Positions 32,383 through 42,035 of a DNA stretch of 64,000 bases are shown here, piece after piece. The translations under genes were made by a program, and so were the position numbers. The notes beneath the pieces were generated by a model. It saw only the letters and a list, made by a program, of their open reading frames with translations, was not told the origin of the DNA and searched no databases. The stretch's first letter is position 1; every line of letters starts with the position of its first letter. Source of the DNA: Laspinema palackyanum D2a (GTDB lineage Bacteria > Cyanobacteriota > Cyanobacteriia > Cyanobacteriales > Laspinemataceae); assembly GCA_025370845.1 (NCBI GenBank), contig JAMXFF010000002.1, positions 88,342 through 152,341 on the forward strand, in the 5' to 3' direction.

Positions 32383-34637
32383 TGGATTTAGCAGATTGGT
32401 TGGCTCAACAAAAAATATTGTACTCTGGACAAGCGTTACCGGAAGGTCTTCCGTCGTTAGCCGTGCATCCGACTAGCGGGACGTGGCAGGAATCGTCATA
32501 CCTCAAAAATCAGTTTTGGTGGGGAGGTGGAGCCACTCAAGAGGGGTGGCAGCAAATTACTCGTGCCAGCGACAAGGAATCGACAAATATTGCAGTGCTG
32601 ACATTTGGTCCGGTTCAAAGTTTCTTAGGGGGTGGACAGCGCCTCAGAGATTGGGCGGTTGCTTCTTGGCTTTGTCATTATTTAGCAGCAGTTGTCATTT
32701 ACCGCTGGGAAAAAGAATATAAAGGGCGAGTGTTGTTTCCCTTACATGACTCCTCTGATTTACTGAATTGGTTGCATCGGAAAACGGTAGATTATGAGAA
32801 GTTTTGGAGGGCTGAACTTCCCAATGTGGTGACAGGACTGTACACTGAACGCAAAAATTGGATAGAGGACATTGAAACCCTTGTCCAAGATGAGTGGGTT
32901 CGGTTTACTAAAAAGTTAGAACAAGTCACTATTAATCACCCCAATTTCAAGAATTTGATTAATGGTCCGGGATGGCAGGTAATTCATCGCGATGCTCATT
33001 ATCAATGGTCGGTTTACGTGGAATCGATTGAGTTGCGAACCGAGCGAGTTACGGAGGATATTAAAAAGTTACATAAAAGGATTGATGCAGACAAACTCAG
33101 TCGCAACTGGGAAAAAAGCTGGTGGGGAGGTCGTACAAGTCCCAGCGATGGTTGTTTGTCTATTTGGCATCCGGGGTTAAAACCCATCGATTGCCGTGGA
33201 ACGTCGGGATTGCCGAAAACCGAAGTCGATCGCTGGTGGAAAGCTCTTGCCAGTTCAGATAATCTGGACAAGTTTTGTGCCCTCTTTTCGGAAAGCGATC
33301 GCCTCAACAGCCTTGAACTGGTGAAGCGACTAGCATCCATCCCCGAGATTATCCAACCCACTTTAGCTGAGTTGTGGCCCGATCGCCCACCTCTGTACTC
33401 TTGTCCTTGGGGTACTTTTCCCGATCGCCCTGCGATCGCCGCCACTTGGGTCACGACTCAACCCGAAGTAGTGAAATCGCGTTGGAATAAAACCCTGCTT
33501 CAACTAGAAAAAGACTTTTTTCCGAAGAACGCCAGAACGAAATGGGGAGTCGAAATTGCCGATCGCAGTCAGTTCCGCCATCCCGACCCCTTAGAACGTC
33601 GCAATATCATCGATAAAGAACTGGTCAGTCTTTGGGACGAAGAATCACCAAAAGGTTGGGACAGTACCATCGAATGGACGGTGGGATGGCGTGGAGACGG
33701 CGACAACATGGGAAAATGGCTGTCTGGGGAAAAGTACAAAACTCTCTCGGATTTACGTTGGCTAAATTGGCATCCCAATACTGACATTATCAATAAGCAG
33801 AAGTTAAAAATTGCCCAACCGACTGACCCGAAGAATTTGCCTAAAAAAATCGAATTACCCCATATGTTGGATTTGTCAGCATTGTTCGGGCATTGGAACA
33901 ATCTCCTTTATCGGTTAACTGAACAGGAACATCCGGGTAAAGTAATCTTTGCTGGGGGGGATGATTTTCTGTTGTTGGGACCGCTGACCGAAGCGATTTC
34001 CTTGACTACGAACTTGCATAACCTGTGGTTGGGAGAACATACCCCTTTCACTGAACCCACTAAACCTCCCGCCGATGGTTGGGTCGAATATAACAATGAA
34101 GTTTATCCCGTCCCTGGACGCCAAATGAGTTTTAGCTTGGGATTGGTGATCGCTCAACGCCGCGTTCCTCAGTCTGTGTTACATCGACGTTTGAACGAGT
34201 CTTATAAACAGGCCAAAAATCAAGGCAGAAACCGCGTTTGTGTCCGAGTGCTCTTCAATAGCGGACAGTCCCTTGATTGGGTGTGTCCTTGGCCCTTATG
34301 GCACGTTTTGATGCCCCTCGAACTCCAGGATACTCAAGAAACTGAGTTAAATCGTTGGGAAAAGTTGTTGAGTTATTTAGAAAGCATTCAATTGCGGCAG
34401 AAATCTCTTGACAATCTCATCCAGTCAAGTAGCGCTGTCGAGTCTTTACTCGATACCTTATGGCATTCTTTAGGAATTCCATTGCAATGGCAGGACATAG
34501 AAGACCAGATGCAGCTTGATTTTGAGCAAGAAGTTTTCCAGTGGGACTGGTGGGTTCAGTGGGCGAGCTTACACACTTTCCTGGCTCGGCAGGAACGCGA
34601 TCGCCAAAATTGGTTAAAGAAAATGACGAGGAGATGA
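32382..34637 (+). CDS. cas10: Cas10/Cmr2, HD-less, with intact GGDD
   Basis: A protein of 751 residues from the ATG at 32382 (overlap TAATG with the gene before). It has the Cmr2 signature VLTFGPVQSFLGGGQRLRDWAVASW near residue 70, a first palm motif GDGDNMGKWL near 439 and the cyclase motif FAGGDDFLLL near 524, so cyclic oligoadenylate synthesis should be possible. No HD nuclease domain precedes the palm region, so target-activated DNA cutting by Cas10 is not expected; defence would rely on the signalling branch. Large subunit of the Cmr complex. Confidence 0.93.
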   Translation: MDLADWLAQQKILYSGQALPEGLPSLAVHPTSGTWQESSYLKNQFWWGGGATQEGWQQITRASDKESTNIAVLTFGPVQSFLGGGQRLRDWAVASWLCHYLAAVVIYRWEKEYKGRVLFPLHDSSDLLNWLHRKTVDYEKFWRAELPNVVTGLYTERKNWIEDIETLVQDEWVRFTKKLEQVTINHPNFKNLINGPGWQVIHRDAHYQWSVYVESIELRTERVTEDIKKLHKRIDADKLSRNWEKSWWGGRTSPSDGCLSIWHPGLKPIDCRGTSGLPKTEVDRWWKALASSDNLDKFCALFSESDRLNSLELVKRLASIPEIIQPTLAELWPDRPPLYSCPWGTFPDRPAIAATWVTTQPEVVKSRWNKTLLQLEKDFFPKNARTKWGVEIADRSQFRHPDPLERRNIIDKELVSLWDEESPKGWDSTIEWTVGWRGDGDNMGKWLSGEKYKTLSDLRWLNWHPNTDIINKQKLKIAQPTDPKNLPKKIELPHMLDLSALFGHWNNLLYRLTEQEHPGKVIFAGGDDFLLLGPLTEAISLTTNLHNLWLGEHTPFTEPTKPPADGWVEYNNEVYPVPGRQMSFSLGLVIAQRRVPQSVLHRRLNESYKQAKNQGRNRVCVRVLFNSGQSLDWVCPWPLWHVLMPLELQDTQETELNRWEKLLSYLESIQLRQKSLDNLIQSSSAVESLLDTLWHSLGIPLQWQDIEDQMQLDFEQEVFQWDWWVQWASLHTFLARQERDRQNWLKKMTRR

Positions 34638-35761
34638 TTATGACCGGAGGATGGTATTCGATTACTCCCACGGGACCCGTAACCATTGGCAACTTAACGC
34701 CGGTGGGACAAAACAGTGGACAAGTCGGCTGTCGGTGGCCCCCTAACGGCCATCAACTCGCTGCTTGTTTGGATTTGCCAAAACCCATTAAAAATTCTCA
34801 AGGAGAACAACAGAGTATTGGCTGTCAACTGTGGGGGCCATTTTGGTATAACGGGGAGGAGTTGTATGTGGTGTTGCCATTGCCTGTGTATGTCACGCCA
34901 AGTTTAGAACCTAACGAGGTTCCAGAGGAAATATTTCGATGTCAGTGGGGCGATCGCCGGGAAATTGGTTCCGAACACCAGCCAACCGCCAATGACGAAA
35001 CGGCAAGGGAAATGACTAGAGGTCGATGGGAAATTCGTTCCGAACACCAGTCGAGCGACGATGATGAAACCACGGCGGAAATTGAAATGATTGGAGGTCG
35101 ATTTTTAATTGGTGGTGAGACTCTAGTAGATTTTTGGAACCGAGGTCATGTTGAATCAGCCGGACTCCAAAAATTTCCTTGGAAAGAGTTGACCCTCAGC
35201 CATAATAGCCGGGAAGAATTTCAGGTCAAGGATGAAAATGGTTTTTTTGCTGAAATGACCACCCTTTTAGAGCCAGGTTGGTCAATTTTAGTAAAAGTTA
35301 TCGATGAGGAAAATTGTTACGACAAGCCCGAATCTTGGTGGAGCGTTTTGGGTGCAGGAGGAACGCCAGTTTTAATTACTCGCCTTGAAGAGGGGTTGAT
35401 TGAAGAAACTTGGTTAAGTCAGAACTGTCCAAATGCTACAGGTGCGGTTTTATTGACCGGGGCACTGTGGCCGAAAGCTAACGAAAAAATTTCTCTTCCT
35501 TATCCACAAACTGGCGGAACGACCCTTAAAGGATATGCGGCAGAAACAGGCATTCCTTGGCAGTCGCGATCGCAACGGAAAACTCGTCGAGCCCTGGCAC
35601 TCACCCCGGGAGAATGGATGACCCCTGCCGGTGCCGTATATTTGTGGGACGGACCGGCTCCGGCTCAACAATCTGGACCATTTTCCCCGGCTTTTAAGTT
35701 TGATGCGTTAGGTTACGGACATTTGTGGTTATTTGACAATCAATTAGAGGAGTCAGAGTGA
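34634..35761 (+). CDS. cmr3: Cmr3 (Cas5-group RAMP)
   Basis: A protein of 375 residues; starts are possible at 34634 (overlapping the cas10 stop) or 34640. The N-terminus WYSITPTGPVTIGNLTPVG and the later GAVLLTGALWPKAN and LKGYAAETGIPW fit Cmr3, the subunit that holds the crRNA 5' handle. An insertion of about 50 residues in the middle contains a duplicated (W/G)EIRSEHQ(S/P) stretch rich in acidic residues. Overlaps cmr4 by one base. Confidence 0.82.
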   Translation: MIMTGGWYSITPTGPVTIGNLTPVGQNSGQVGCRWPPNGHQLAACLDLPKPIKNSQGEQQSIGCQLWGPFWYNGEELYVVLPLPVYVTPSLEPNEVPEEIFRCQWGDRREIGSEHQPTANDETAREMTRGRWEIRSEHQSSDDDETTAEIEMIGGRFLIGGETLVDFWNRGHVESAGLQKFPWKELTLSHNSREEFQVKDENGFFAEMTTLLEPGWSILVKVIDEENCYDKPESWWSVLGAGGTPVLITRLEEGLIEETWLSQNCPNATGAVLLTGALWPKANEKISLPYPQTGGTTLKGYAAETGIPWQSRSQRKTRRALALTPGEWMTPAGAVYLWDGPAPAQQSGPFSPAFKFDALGYGHLWLFDNQLEESE

Positions 35762-36633
35762 TGAGTGTTAAATCAGAAGTACAATGGCTGATTTGTCGAG
35801 AGCCTGTTCATATTGGAGGAGCCGATAGCAGCAGTCGTGGTAATAATAATCCCATTTATCGTTTGCCCGACCGTACTCCGGCTATTCCTGGCAGTTCTCT
35901 GCGTGGGGCTTTACGAGAACGCGCGCAAAATGAAGCGGCTTATGCTGATTTTGTCGATAATTGGTTTGGTCGAGAAATTAAACCCAAAAATGAGTCAGAG
36001 GAAGGTGAGGAAAACAAACAGCCCTCGGATAATGAATCCGGTGATGAGGTCCAAACATCTCCAGGCTATATTTCTCTAAGTTGGGGATGGCCCGTTTGGT
36101 GGCCGATTCATGTTTTAGGCTATGGAAATTGGTGGATTAGTTGTCCCAGTTGGCTCAACCGCGTCCATCAACTGACTCAATCTGGACAAGAGATAAATTT
36201 AAGTTCAGAGGACACTTATATCACTTCCCCAGAGTTGGATGGTAAAGATGTTTACCTCAGATGGCTGAAACTCGAAAACGTTAAAGATTGTACTTCTAAG
36301 TTAAATACATTCCCTGCTCCTCGGGAAATCAGGAAAGATAATCGGATGATTGTTGTTTCCGATAATCGTATTAATCTCATGGTGGATATGGGTTTAGTGC
36401 GTCAACCTCGGGTGAGCTTGCGAGATGAACCTGATTCCAAGGGCAGTTTAGTCAATAACTTATTTGCTGTAGAAGGTTTACCTCCTGGAGCCGTTTTTAT
36501 CTTTGCTTGGACATTTAAAAAACAGGCAAAAGTCGAGAACCCCGACCAATGGCCACAGTTTCTCAAGCTCGACCATTATCTCGGCGGTTTGTGGAGTGTT
36601 GGTTACGGACGAATTTCCATTCTGAAAATGTAG
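35761..36633 (+). CDS. cmr4: Cmr4-like backbone RAMP (Cas7)
   Basis: A protein of 290 residues from the ATG at 35761 (TGATG overlap). CREPVHIGGADSS, IYRLPDRTPAIPGSSLRGALRE and the end GGLWSVGYGRI are the typical Cas7/Cmr4 blocks. In most Cmr4 and Csm3 proteins an Asp just before the P(I/Y)xR motif cuts target RNA; here that position reads NNNPIYR, an Asn, so slicing may be reduced or lost. A hydrophilic insert (about residues 80-105, Glu/Asn-rich) is present. Backbone subunit of the complex. Confidence 0.85.
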   Translation: MSVKSEVQWLICREPVHIGGADSSSRGNNNPIYRLPDRTPAIPGSSLRGALRERAQNEAAYADFVDNWFGREIKPKNESEEGEENKQPSDNESGDEVQTSPGYISLSWGWPVWWPIHVLGYGNWWISCPSWLNRVHQLTQSGQEINLSSEDTYITSPELDGKDVYLRWLKLENVKDCTSKLNTFPAPREIRKDNRMIVVSDNRINLMVDMGLVRQPRVSLRDEPDSKGSLVNNLFAVEGLPPGAVFIFAWTFKKQAKVENPDQWPQFLKLDHYLGGLWSVGYGRISILKM

Positions 36634-36651
36634 GAGCACATCAGAGTCATT

Positions 36652-37092
36652 ATGACAGTCACTTACTATGATTTAGATATTAAAGTTTTCAGCAAGCTCA
36701 ATGAGCAAAATTCCAGCATTAAAACCTGGTATCCCAAAGCTAGTGGGATTGCTGATTATGTAGCAAGTTGGGGAATGCACCGTTTTTGGGCGATGTCGCG
36801 ATCACCCCTTGCGCCTGGTGGTGGAATTACCACAGAACTGGAAGAATTAAGCTATTTTGCCTGGGACGTTGCTAGAAGAGTCTTGTGCGAAATTGTTGAT
36901 TCAAATTTAGAACTGGATGCTAATTCCTCAACGACAGACTTTCACGCTACATTTGATGGTTTGGACATGAATCAACAACTTATGCTGACCGAGCTTTTAA
37001 TCGAAATTTCGGAAGCCATTCAGTTTTGGTCTGTCCGAATGAAACAAGTACATGACTTAAATCAAAAGTCCCCTAAGCCAAAAGTGGTTTAG
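36652..37092 (+). CDS. Probable small subunit (Cmr5/Cas11-like)
   Basis: A 146-residue helical protein, last in the operon, 18 bases after cmr4. Size, helical nature and place fit the Cas11 small subunit; the segment ASGIADYVASWGMHRFWAM resembles the LP..I..NGL..AL region of Cmr5 only loosely. Without it the complex would have no small subunit in this window. Confidence 0.55.
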   Translation: MTVTYYDLDIKVFSKLNEQNSSIKTWYPKASGIADYVASWGMHRFWAMSRSPLAPGGGITTELEELSYFAWDVARRVLCEIVDSNLELDANSSTTDFHATFDGLDMNQQLMLTELLIEISEAIQFWSVRMKQVHDLNQKSPKPKVV

Positions 37093-37330
37093 TTCGATTT
37101 AGGGAAGTTTCCCCATAGGTGATTATAGATTTTTCAGCCGATTGCCAATGTAATAGCCTTTGGGTTGTTCTCCAAAACTTGTTGACCACCAGCACAGTAA
37201 AATCTAAACTTCAGAGACGAACACTCTGGAGTTTTTTATTTTTGATAGTTTTTCATTTCTCCTGAAAGTTAATAGGGGTAGGCTGAGCTCCAGACCCCTA
37301 CAGCAAGATTCATTACGAGAATTGCTTGAA
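37093..37330. other. Gap between effector operon and distal end of array 1
   Basis: 238 bases without a gene. Contains GGGGTAGGCTGAGC and CTCCAGACCCCT but no clear terminator. Because array 1 is transcribed leftward, this is its distal end. Confidence 0.4.
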
Positions 37331-38974
37331 GTTTCAGCACCTTTTCCTATTAATGAAGGTCGTCACAGCCTGGGGGCGAATTAGAGAATTTTTTTACTAC
37401 GCTGAAGTTTCAGCACCTTTTCCTTCTAATGAAGGTCGTCACAACGTTATTGAGTTCGGGAAAGAGGACTTTATTATGTTTCAGCACCTTTTCCTTCTAA
37501 CGAAGGTCGTCACTTGAGGACATCTGGGCAAACGTCGTTGTTCTAGGGTATGTTCCCGAGTTTCAGCACCTTTTCCTTCTAATGAAGGTCGCTACAAGTT
37601 CGGATACTAATCATCAAATCGTTCAACTTAAATTAACTGTTTCAGCACCTTTTCCTTCTAATGAAGGTCGCTACCTCGCTGATATTATCTCGACCGATGC
37701 AAACACAGTCCAGTTTCAGCACCTTTTCCTTCTAATGAAGGTCGTGACATCTACTGTTATGGTAGTGATATCCTCGTAAGCTCTAAGGTTTCAGCACCTT
37801 TTCCTTCTAATGAAGGTCGTGACAAGTAATAAATCAATGAGAAAGATTAAAGATTTATTTCAGCACCTTTTCCTTCTAATGAAGGTCGTGACTTCTATGT
37901 TTGGGGGAATTCGAGACTTTTTAATCGAATTTGTCGGTTTCAGCACCTTTTCCTTCTAATGAAGGTCGTGACTGCTGAAGCGATGGCACATCCCGAGTTT
38001 TTGGCCCTGGAGTTTCAGCACCTTTTCCTTCTAATGAAGGTCGTGACTCACTGCCACCGGAGACGTTGAGTTAGCCTTTAAGTTAGAGTTTCAGCACCTT
38101 TTCCTTCTAATGAAGGTCGTGACAATCAATTGGAAGATTTCGAGGGTTATCACGAAACCGTGCTTGAGTTTCAGCACCTTTTCCTTCTAATGAAGGTCGT
38201 GACTGATTGTTTATTTCATGCTTCCGATATTGACCGATTCTGCTAGTTTCAGCACCTTTTCCTTCTAATGAAGGTCGTGACGGCTTTGAAGTAGCAGGAA
38301 TAGATACTAATGAATATCATGCTGTTTCAGCACCTTTTCCTTCTAATGAAGGTCGTGACCTAAGAGTATTAGTAGCCGTAAGAAACTATTCTTCTTGTTA
38401 CGTTTCAGCACCTTTTCCTTCTAATGAAGGTCGTGACAATGGTGGGGACAGGATGGGAAGGTCGCCTGTAGCCGCAAGAGTTTCAGCACCTTTTCCTTCT
38501 AATGAAGGTCGTGACTGAGCTACTGCGCTTAACTCAGAAACTTGCTGAAGCCCACGGGTTTCAGCACCTTTTCCTTCTAATGAAGGTCGTGACACATTCA
38601 AATGTTCGAGGCCAAAGTAGACAAATTAACGTTTCAGCACCTTTTCCTTCTAATGAAGGTCGTGACGAGGAATGATAGTTTACAATGATTCCAAACTATA
38701 TAGTTTCAGCACCTTTTCCTTCTAATGAAGGTCGTGACTAAGTAAATGAAACTCCACTACATTAGATTAACTTCAGACAGTTTCAGCACCTTTTCCTTCT
38801 AATGAAGGTCGTGACCTTTTGAGTTACTAAAGAGTGACCTAGAATTGAGATTAAATTGTTTCAGCACCTTTTCCTTCTAATGAAGGTCGTGACACCTTTC
38901 ACCCCGATTGCTCAAGAGCTAGACAAGGGCGCAGACTTGTTTCAGCACCTTTTCCTTCTAATGAAGGTCGTGAC
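37331..38974 (-). CRISPR. CRISPR array 1: 22 repeats, 21 spacers
   Basis: 36-nt repeats, in plus orientation GTTTCAGCACCTTTTCC... ending GGTCGTGAC, with spacers of about 35-46 nt. Read on the minus strand the repeat ends in GGTGCTGAAAC, the usual type III 5' handle, with an internal CCTTC/GAAGG hairpin. The leftmost repeats vary (ends CGTCAC, CGCTAC; the eighth starts with A) while the right ones are uniform, so the old end is left and the leader right. Open frames across the array are not genes. Confidence 0.97.
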
Positions 38975-39201
38975 CCCTGCCTTTCCAACCCCTTGTCTGG
39001 TGCGGGTTCCAGGGGGGGTTTGCGAGGCTGGGGAAAATTGTTGCTACACCGAGGGGTGAGGGAGAGAGATTCGATTCGTGAAATCCTTACAGGGTAAGGC
39101 TGCGAGGCTCAGAACGAAGTTAGGTCGTTTCAGCGATTTTGGATGAGCCTCGCAGACAGGAGGCGATCGCCATTCTATGAGGGGATAGATAAAGCCCCCA
39201 A
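38975..39201 (-). promoter_or_regulatory. Leader of array 1 with three half-sites
   Basis: CTGCGAGGCTCA (39100-39111) and TGAGCCTCGCAG (39144-39155) form a perfect 12-bp inverted repeat 32 bases apart. A third half-site TGCGAGGCT lies at 39021-39029, 46 bases from the first repeat. The layout copies the leaders of arrays 2 and 3 with another half-site sequence. Confidence 0.75.
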
Positions 39202-40854
39202 TCAACTCGTAGAAAGGGGCCAAATTTGATTAAACCCTTGCTCGTTTAAAGTGTCTACCACGCCTGAATCAAAGACCGTAATCCAGCAGAAATCGTCATA
39301 CTCGCGCACGGCATAACCCGAGGGTCGCGTTTTGGAATCCCCGCACCAAGGACGTTCGGAGCGATTTGGAGCGTCACTGCTACAGACACCATGCACGAGC
39401 GATCGCCATTTTTTTCGTTCTCCTTGCCAAATACTAATGAGCTGTCCAGGGACGTTAGGTGTGGCATTGAGGGGGACATTATGAGCGATCGCTAACTTCT
39501 TTATTATTTCATTCAGTTTTTGGATTAGGTTGGCGAGGGGTTGTGAACTTGCTGGGTTCACTGTAAATTTGCTGCCACGATAAAGGTAAAACGGCCCGTT
39601 CTCATCAATTTTCTCCATTTTATGGGGATGTCGTCGCCAACCGGGTCCGAGTCCTCCCACGCGACTTGCTAAACTGAGCAAGTTTTCGATGAGTGGTTTC
39701 AGCAATTTTGCTACAGTATTTTGCTGTTCTACAGGGCAATTTTTTCCTTTAAAGTTAACTTGATGATTAACTAAAATCACCCAAGTTTCATGGGCGACTT
39801 CTGTAGGAATATTTCTGTAATTAGTTGTATGGTCTGGCGAACTGGGACGAATTTTTGAAAGAAAGCTGGTTAAGCTCAATTCGGCGATACAACCCTTCTG
39901 ATTGTTGCGTGAAGAAATTCCGCCAAACAGGATGTTGGTTAATCGTTCAGCATTGGGTTTTCCTAACAAAGGAAGGGCTAATCGGGTAAAATAGCCGCGC
40001 AGAGTAGCACGAAGCACTTGCGGTGTCCAGCGATATTTTCGGGTTTGGTCGCATTCATAGGGTTTCATCCCTGTTAGTTCAATAGTCCAAGTTCCGGTTT
40101 GGGGGACTGAAACCGCTAACCGCCCAAAACCCGAGGAGGTTCCTCTTCCAATTCCATGTTGTTCTAACATTTGTTTCAGTCGTTTTTCCAGCCAGTTTTT
40201 CTGGTCACCACTGGCGGGTTTCTTGAGGGAAATTTGAAACACAGGGTTTTCGGATTGAACACGAGCGATCGCAATAGGCTGAGTTCCTTCGGGTTTAGGA
40301 TGCTTGGGTGCGGCTTGCCACTGCGATGCCAAAGTTCGATTGGTCTGATTTCCCTGATTGTTCAAACTATCCTCTCCATAAAGTTGCCAATTTTGTTGGG
40401 GATGCAACGGATAGGGTTTTAATTGGATTAGAGGAACATTCTCAAACCGAATCTCACGGGGACGCCAGTGCCATCCTTCTCGGCGATCGATGAGACTTTC
40501 CCAAAATTCTTGTTCTTTCGGGTCAGAAATTTCGTTCCAGTTGTCCTTTAACCAATTCAATAAAACTCCTCTGACGCTAGAACCCGGAATACAGGGAACT
40601 CCTGCAATTCGCGCCGGTAAAATATGACCTTCGGGAAAACTACCCCCACCCACTTGAACCGGACTAATAATCTGTAAATCTGTTACCCGAATGGTATAGC
40701 GTTTTGAGGCAGGGGGAGCCGTTTTTTCCCAGGCATTTTCCACCGCAGGCTTTTTAAAATCATCAGTTGTTGGTGTCCAGCCCTTTTCTTTCTCTGAAAC
40801 AGTGTACCAGTCAGGTAATTTGGTCGGTAATAGGGGTTTGGGGGTAGTAGTCAT
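39202..40854 (-). CDS. Double-RAMP protein (Cmr6/Cmr1-like fusion)
   Basis: A protein of 550 residues. A Cas7-type RAMP lies at about 50-270: IISPVQVGGGSFPEGHILPARI, VPCIPGSSVRGVLLNWL and GIGRGTSSGFGRLAV (Gly-rich loop). A second RAMP-like part follows from about 290: RWTPQVLRATLRGYFTRLALPL, NILFGGISS and LASRVGGLGPGWRRHP, resembling Cmr1. It is inverted relative to the operon and separated from it by array 1. As single cmr1 and cmr6 genes are missing, it probably supplies both. Confidence 0.8.
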   Translation of the reverse strand: MTTTPKPLLPTKLPDWYTVSEKEKGWTPTTDDFKKPAVENAWEKTAPPASKRYTIRVTDLQIISPVQVGGGSFPEGHILPARIAGVPCIPGSSVRGVLLNWLKDNWNEISDPKEQEFWESLIDRREGWHWRPREIRFENVPLIQLKPYPLHPQQNWQLYGEDSLNNQGNQTNRTLASQWQAAPKHPKPEGTQPIAIARVQSENPVFQISLKKPASGDQKNWLEKRLKQMLEQHGIGRGTSSGFGRLAVSVPQTGTWTIELTGMKPYECDQTRKYRWTPQVLRATLRGYFTRLALPLLGKPNAERLTNILFGGISSRNNQKGCIAELSLTSFLSKIRPSSPDHTTNYRNIPTEVAHETWVILVNHQVNFKGKNCPVEQQNTVAKLLKPLIENLLSLASRVGGLGPGWRRHPHKMEKIDENGPFYLYRGSKFTVNPASSQPLANLIQKLNEIIKKLAIAHNVPLNATPNVPGQLISIWQGERKKWRSLVHGVCSSDAPNRSERPWCGDSKTRPSGYAVREYDDFCWITVFDSGVVDTLNEQGFNQIWPLSTS

Positions 40855-41173
40855 GTCTTCTCCTCTAAAGATTTGATTGAGAGGTCACTGGTTTGGGTGC
40901 GATCGCCTGACCTGAATCTTTATATTTAGCCAATTGAGGCAGCGTTGCTCCAATCCGCCCCCTTTCTTTGTATTCAGGCGATTCCCACTCAAATATATTT
41001 TCATGCATTCTACCTAGTTTTTGTTGCTGTAATTTTAAACTTTAATGAATTTTTGTTGCATTTTTATGACAATCCATCTCCCGATTCTGAGCGGTTGATT
41101 TGCGCCCCGAGGAAAAAAAGAAATGAAAACAACTGTAAAAGAGCAGGAATTAACATCTCAACCGCATCACTCT

Positions 41174-41242
41174 TTAAACAATAAACGTCAAGACATCTAC
41201 CTGATATTCCGGTTGTTTGCCTAAGATGACAATGCGATCGCC
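41174..41242 (-). pseudogene. Remnant of a cas2 3' end
   Basis: Minus-strand frame GDRIVILGKQPEYQVDVLTFIV plus stop, nearly identical to the C-terminus of the intact Cas2 at 42036-42314 (RERIVILGKQPEYQVDALTFIV). Only about 23 codons remain. The surrounding 40855-41281 gap holds no other gene. Confidence 0.85.
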
Positions 41243-41281
41243 TAAGTTAAAGTTGAGGAATGGGATCTAAAAATTGACCCC

Positions 41282-41629
41282 CTATTCCGTTGGGATTTGG
41301 GCCAGCAATGTTTGGAGTTTGGGAATTAGAGAGGGGAGTTCATTGGTGATGATGTTCCAGATGATATCGAGGTTGACTTCAAAGTAAGCATGAGTCAATC
41401 GCTCGCGGGTTCCGCTCATTTGTCGCCAAGGGATATCGGATGCTTGGGCTTTGGTGGAGTCTGAGACATTTTTAGCCGCTTCTCCCAAAATTTCCACTAA
41501 GCGAACAACCGCCAAGGCCAGCATTTCGTCCCGATCAAGGTCTTCTCGCGATCGCTGGTTGGTGAAAGCAATAGCTTTTTCGGCAGCATCAATTCTATGT
41601 TGTAGCCTTACAGCATCAGTCTTGACCAT
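41282..41629 (-). CDS. hepT: HEPN-domain toxin (HepT-like)
   Basis: A 115-residue DUF86-type protein, helical. The motif RERLTHAYFEVN is the R-x4-H-x-Y active site of HepT RNases. It overlaps the upstream mntA gene by 14 bases, the usual toxin-antitoxin order. In such pairs the MNT partner inactivates HepT by adding AMP to the Tyr. Placed between the cas2 remnant and cas2. Confidence 0.9.
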   Translation of the reverse strand: MVKTDAVRLQHRIDAAEKAIAFTNQRSREDLDRDEMLALAVVRLVEILGEAAKNVSDSTKAQASDIPWRQMSGTRERLTHAYFEVNLDIIWNIITNELPSLIPKLQTLLAQIPTE

Positions 41630-41930
41630 AAATCACCTCAGATTCAGACAGGATGCGATCGCGAAAATAGCGGCTGAGGTCTTCCGGGGTATTCAAATCC
41701 ACAGTCCGTCCGAGTAAGTTGCTCAAACGGTCTTGGATATCGATGAAACCAAAACCGGGGGTTTTTCCAGGTTGAAATTCCACCAGAATATCGATATCGC
41801 TGTCAGGGCGAAAGTCATCCCGTAGAACCGACCCAAAAAGGGCAAGTTTACGGATATGGTAATCTTGGCAAATCTGAGCGATCGCCTGTTGTGGAATTTC
41901 CAGTTTAGATTCTCGGGGAGTGATAGTCAT
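41616..41930 (-). CDS. mntA: MNT nucleotidyltransferase antitoxin
   Basis: A 104-residue minimal nucleotidyltransferase. ALFGSVLRDDFRPDSDIDILVEF has the G-S-x10-D-x-D motif. It modifies and silences the HEPN toxin encoded just after it. Complete small family member with a conserved start. Confidence 0.92.
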   Translation of the reverse strand: MTITPRESKLEIPQQAIAQICQDYHIRKLALFGSVLRDDFRPDSDIDILVEFQPGKTPGFGFIDIQDRLSNLLGRTVDLNTPEDLSRYFRDRILSESEVIYGQD

Positions 41931-42035
41931 CTTGTCATTTCAGCAAGTTTGAACACTTCTATTTTTGGTAATCTGTTCTATTTTACTCCTCAAGTTCTCT
42001 TGATTGACCGGAAAACCAATCATTCGCCTCTCTCT

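Noticed and set aside
40945-41184. A 79-residue frame with hydrophobic N-terminus
   Set aside because: It runs into the cas2 remnant in the opposite direction and has no supporting features.
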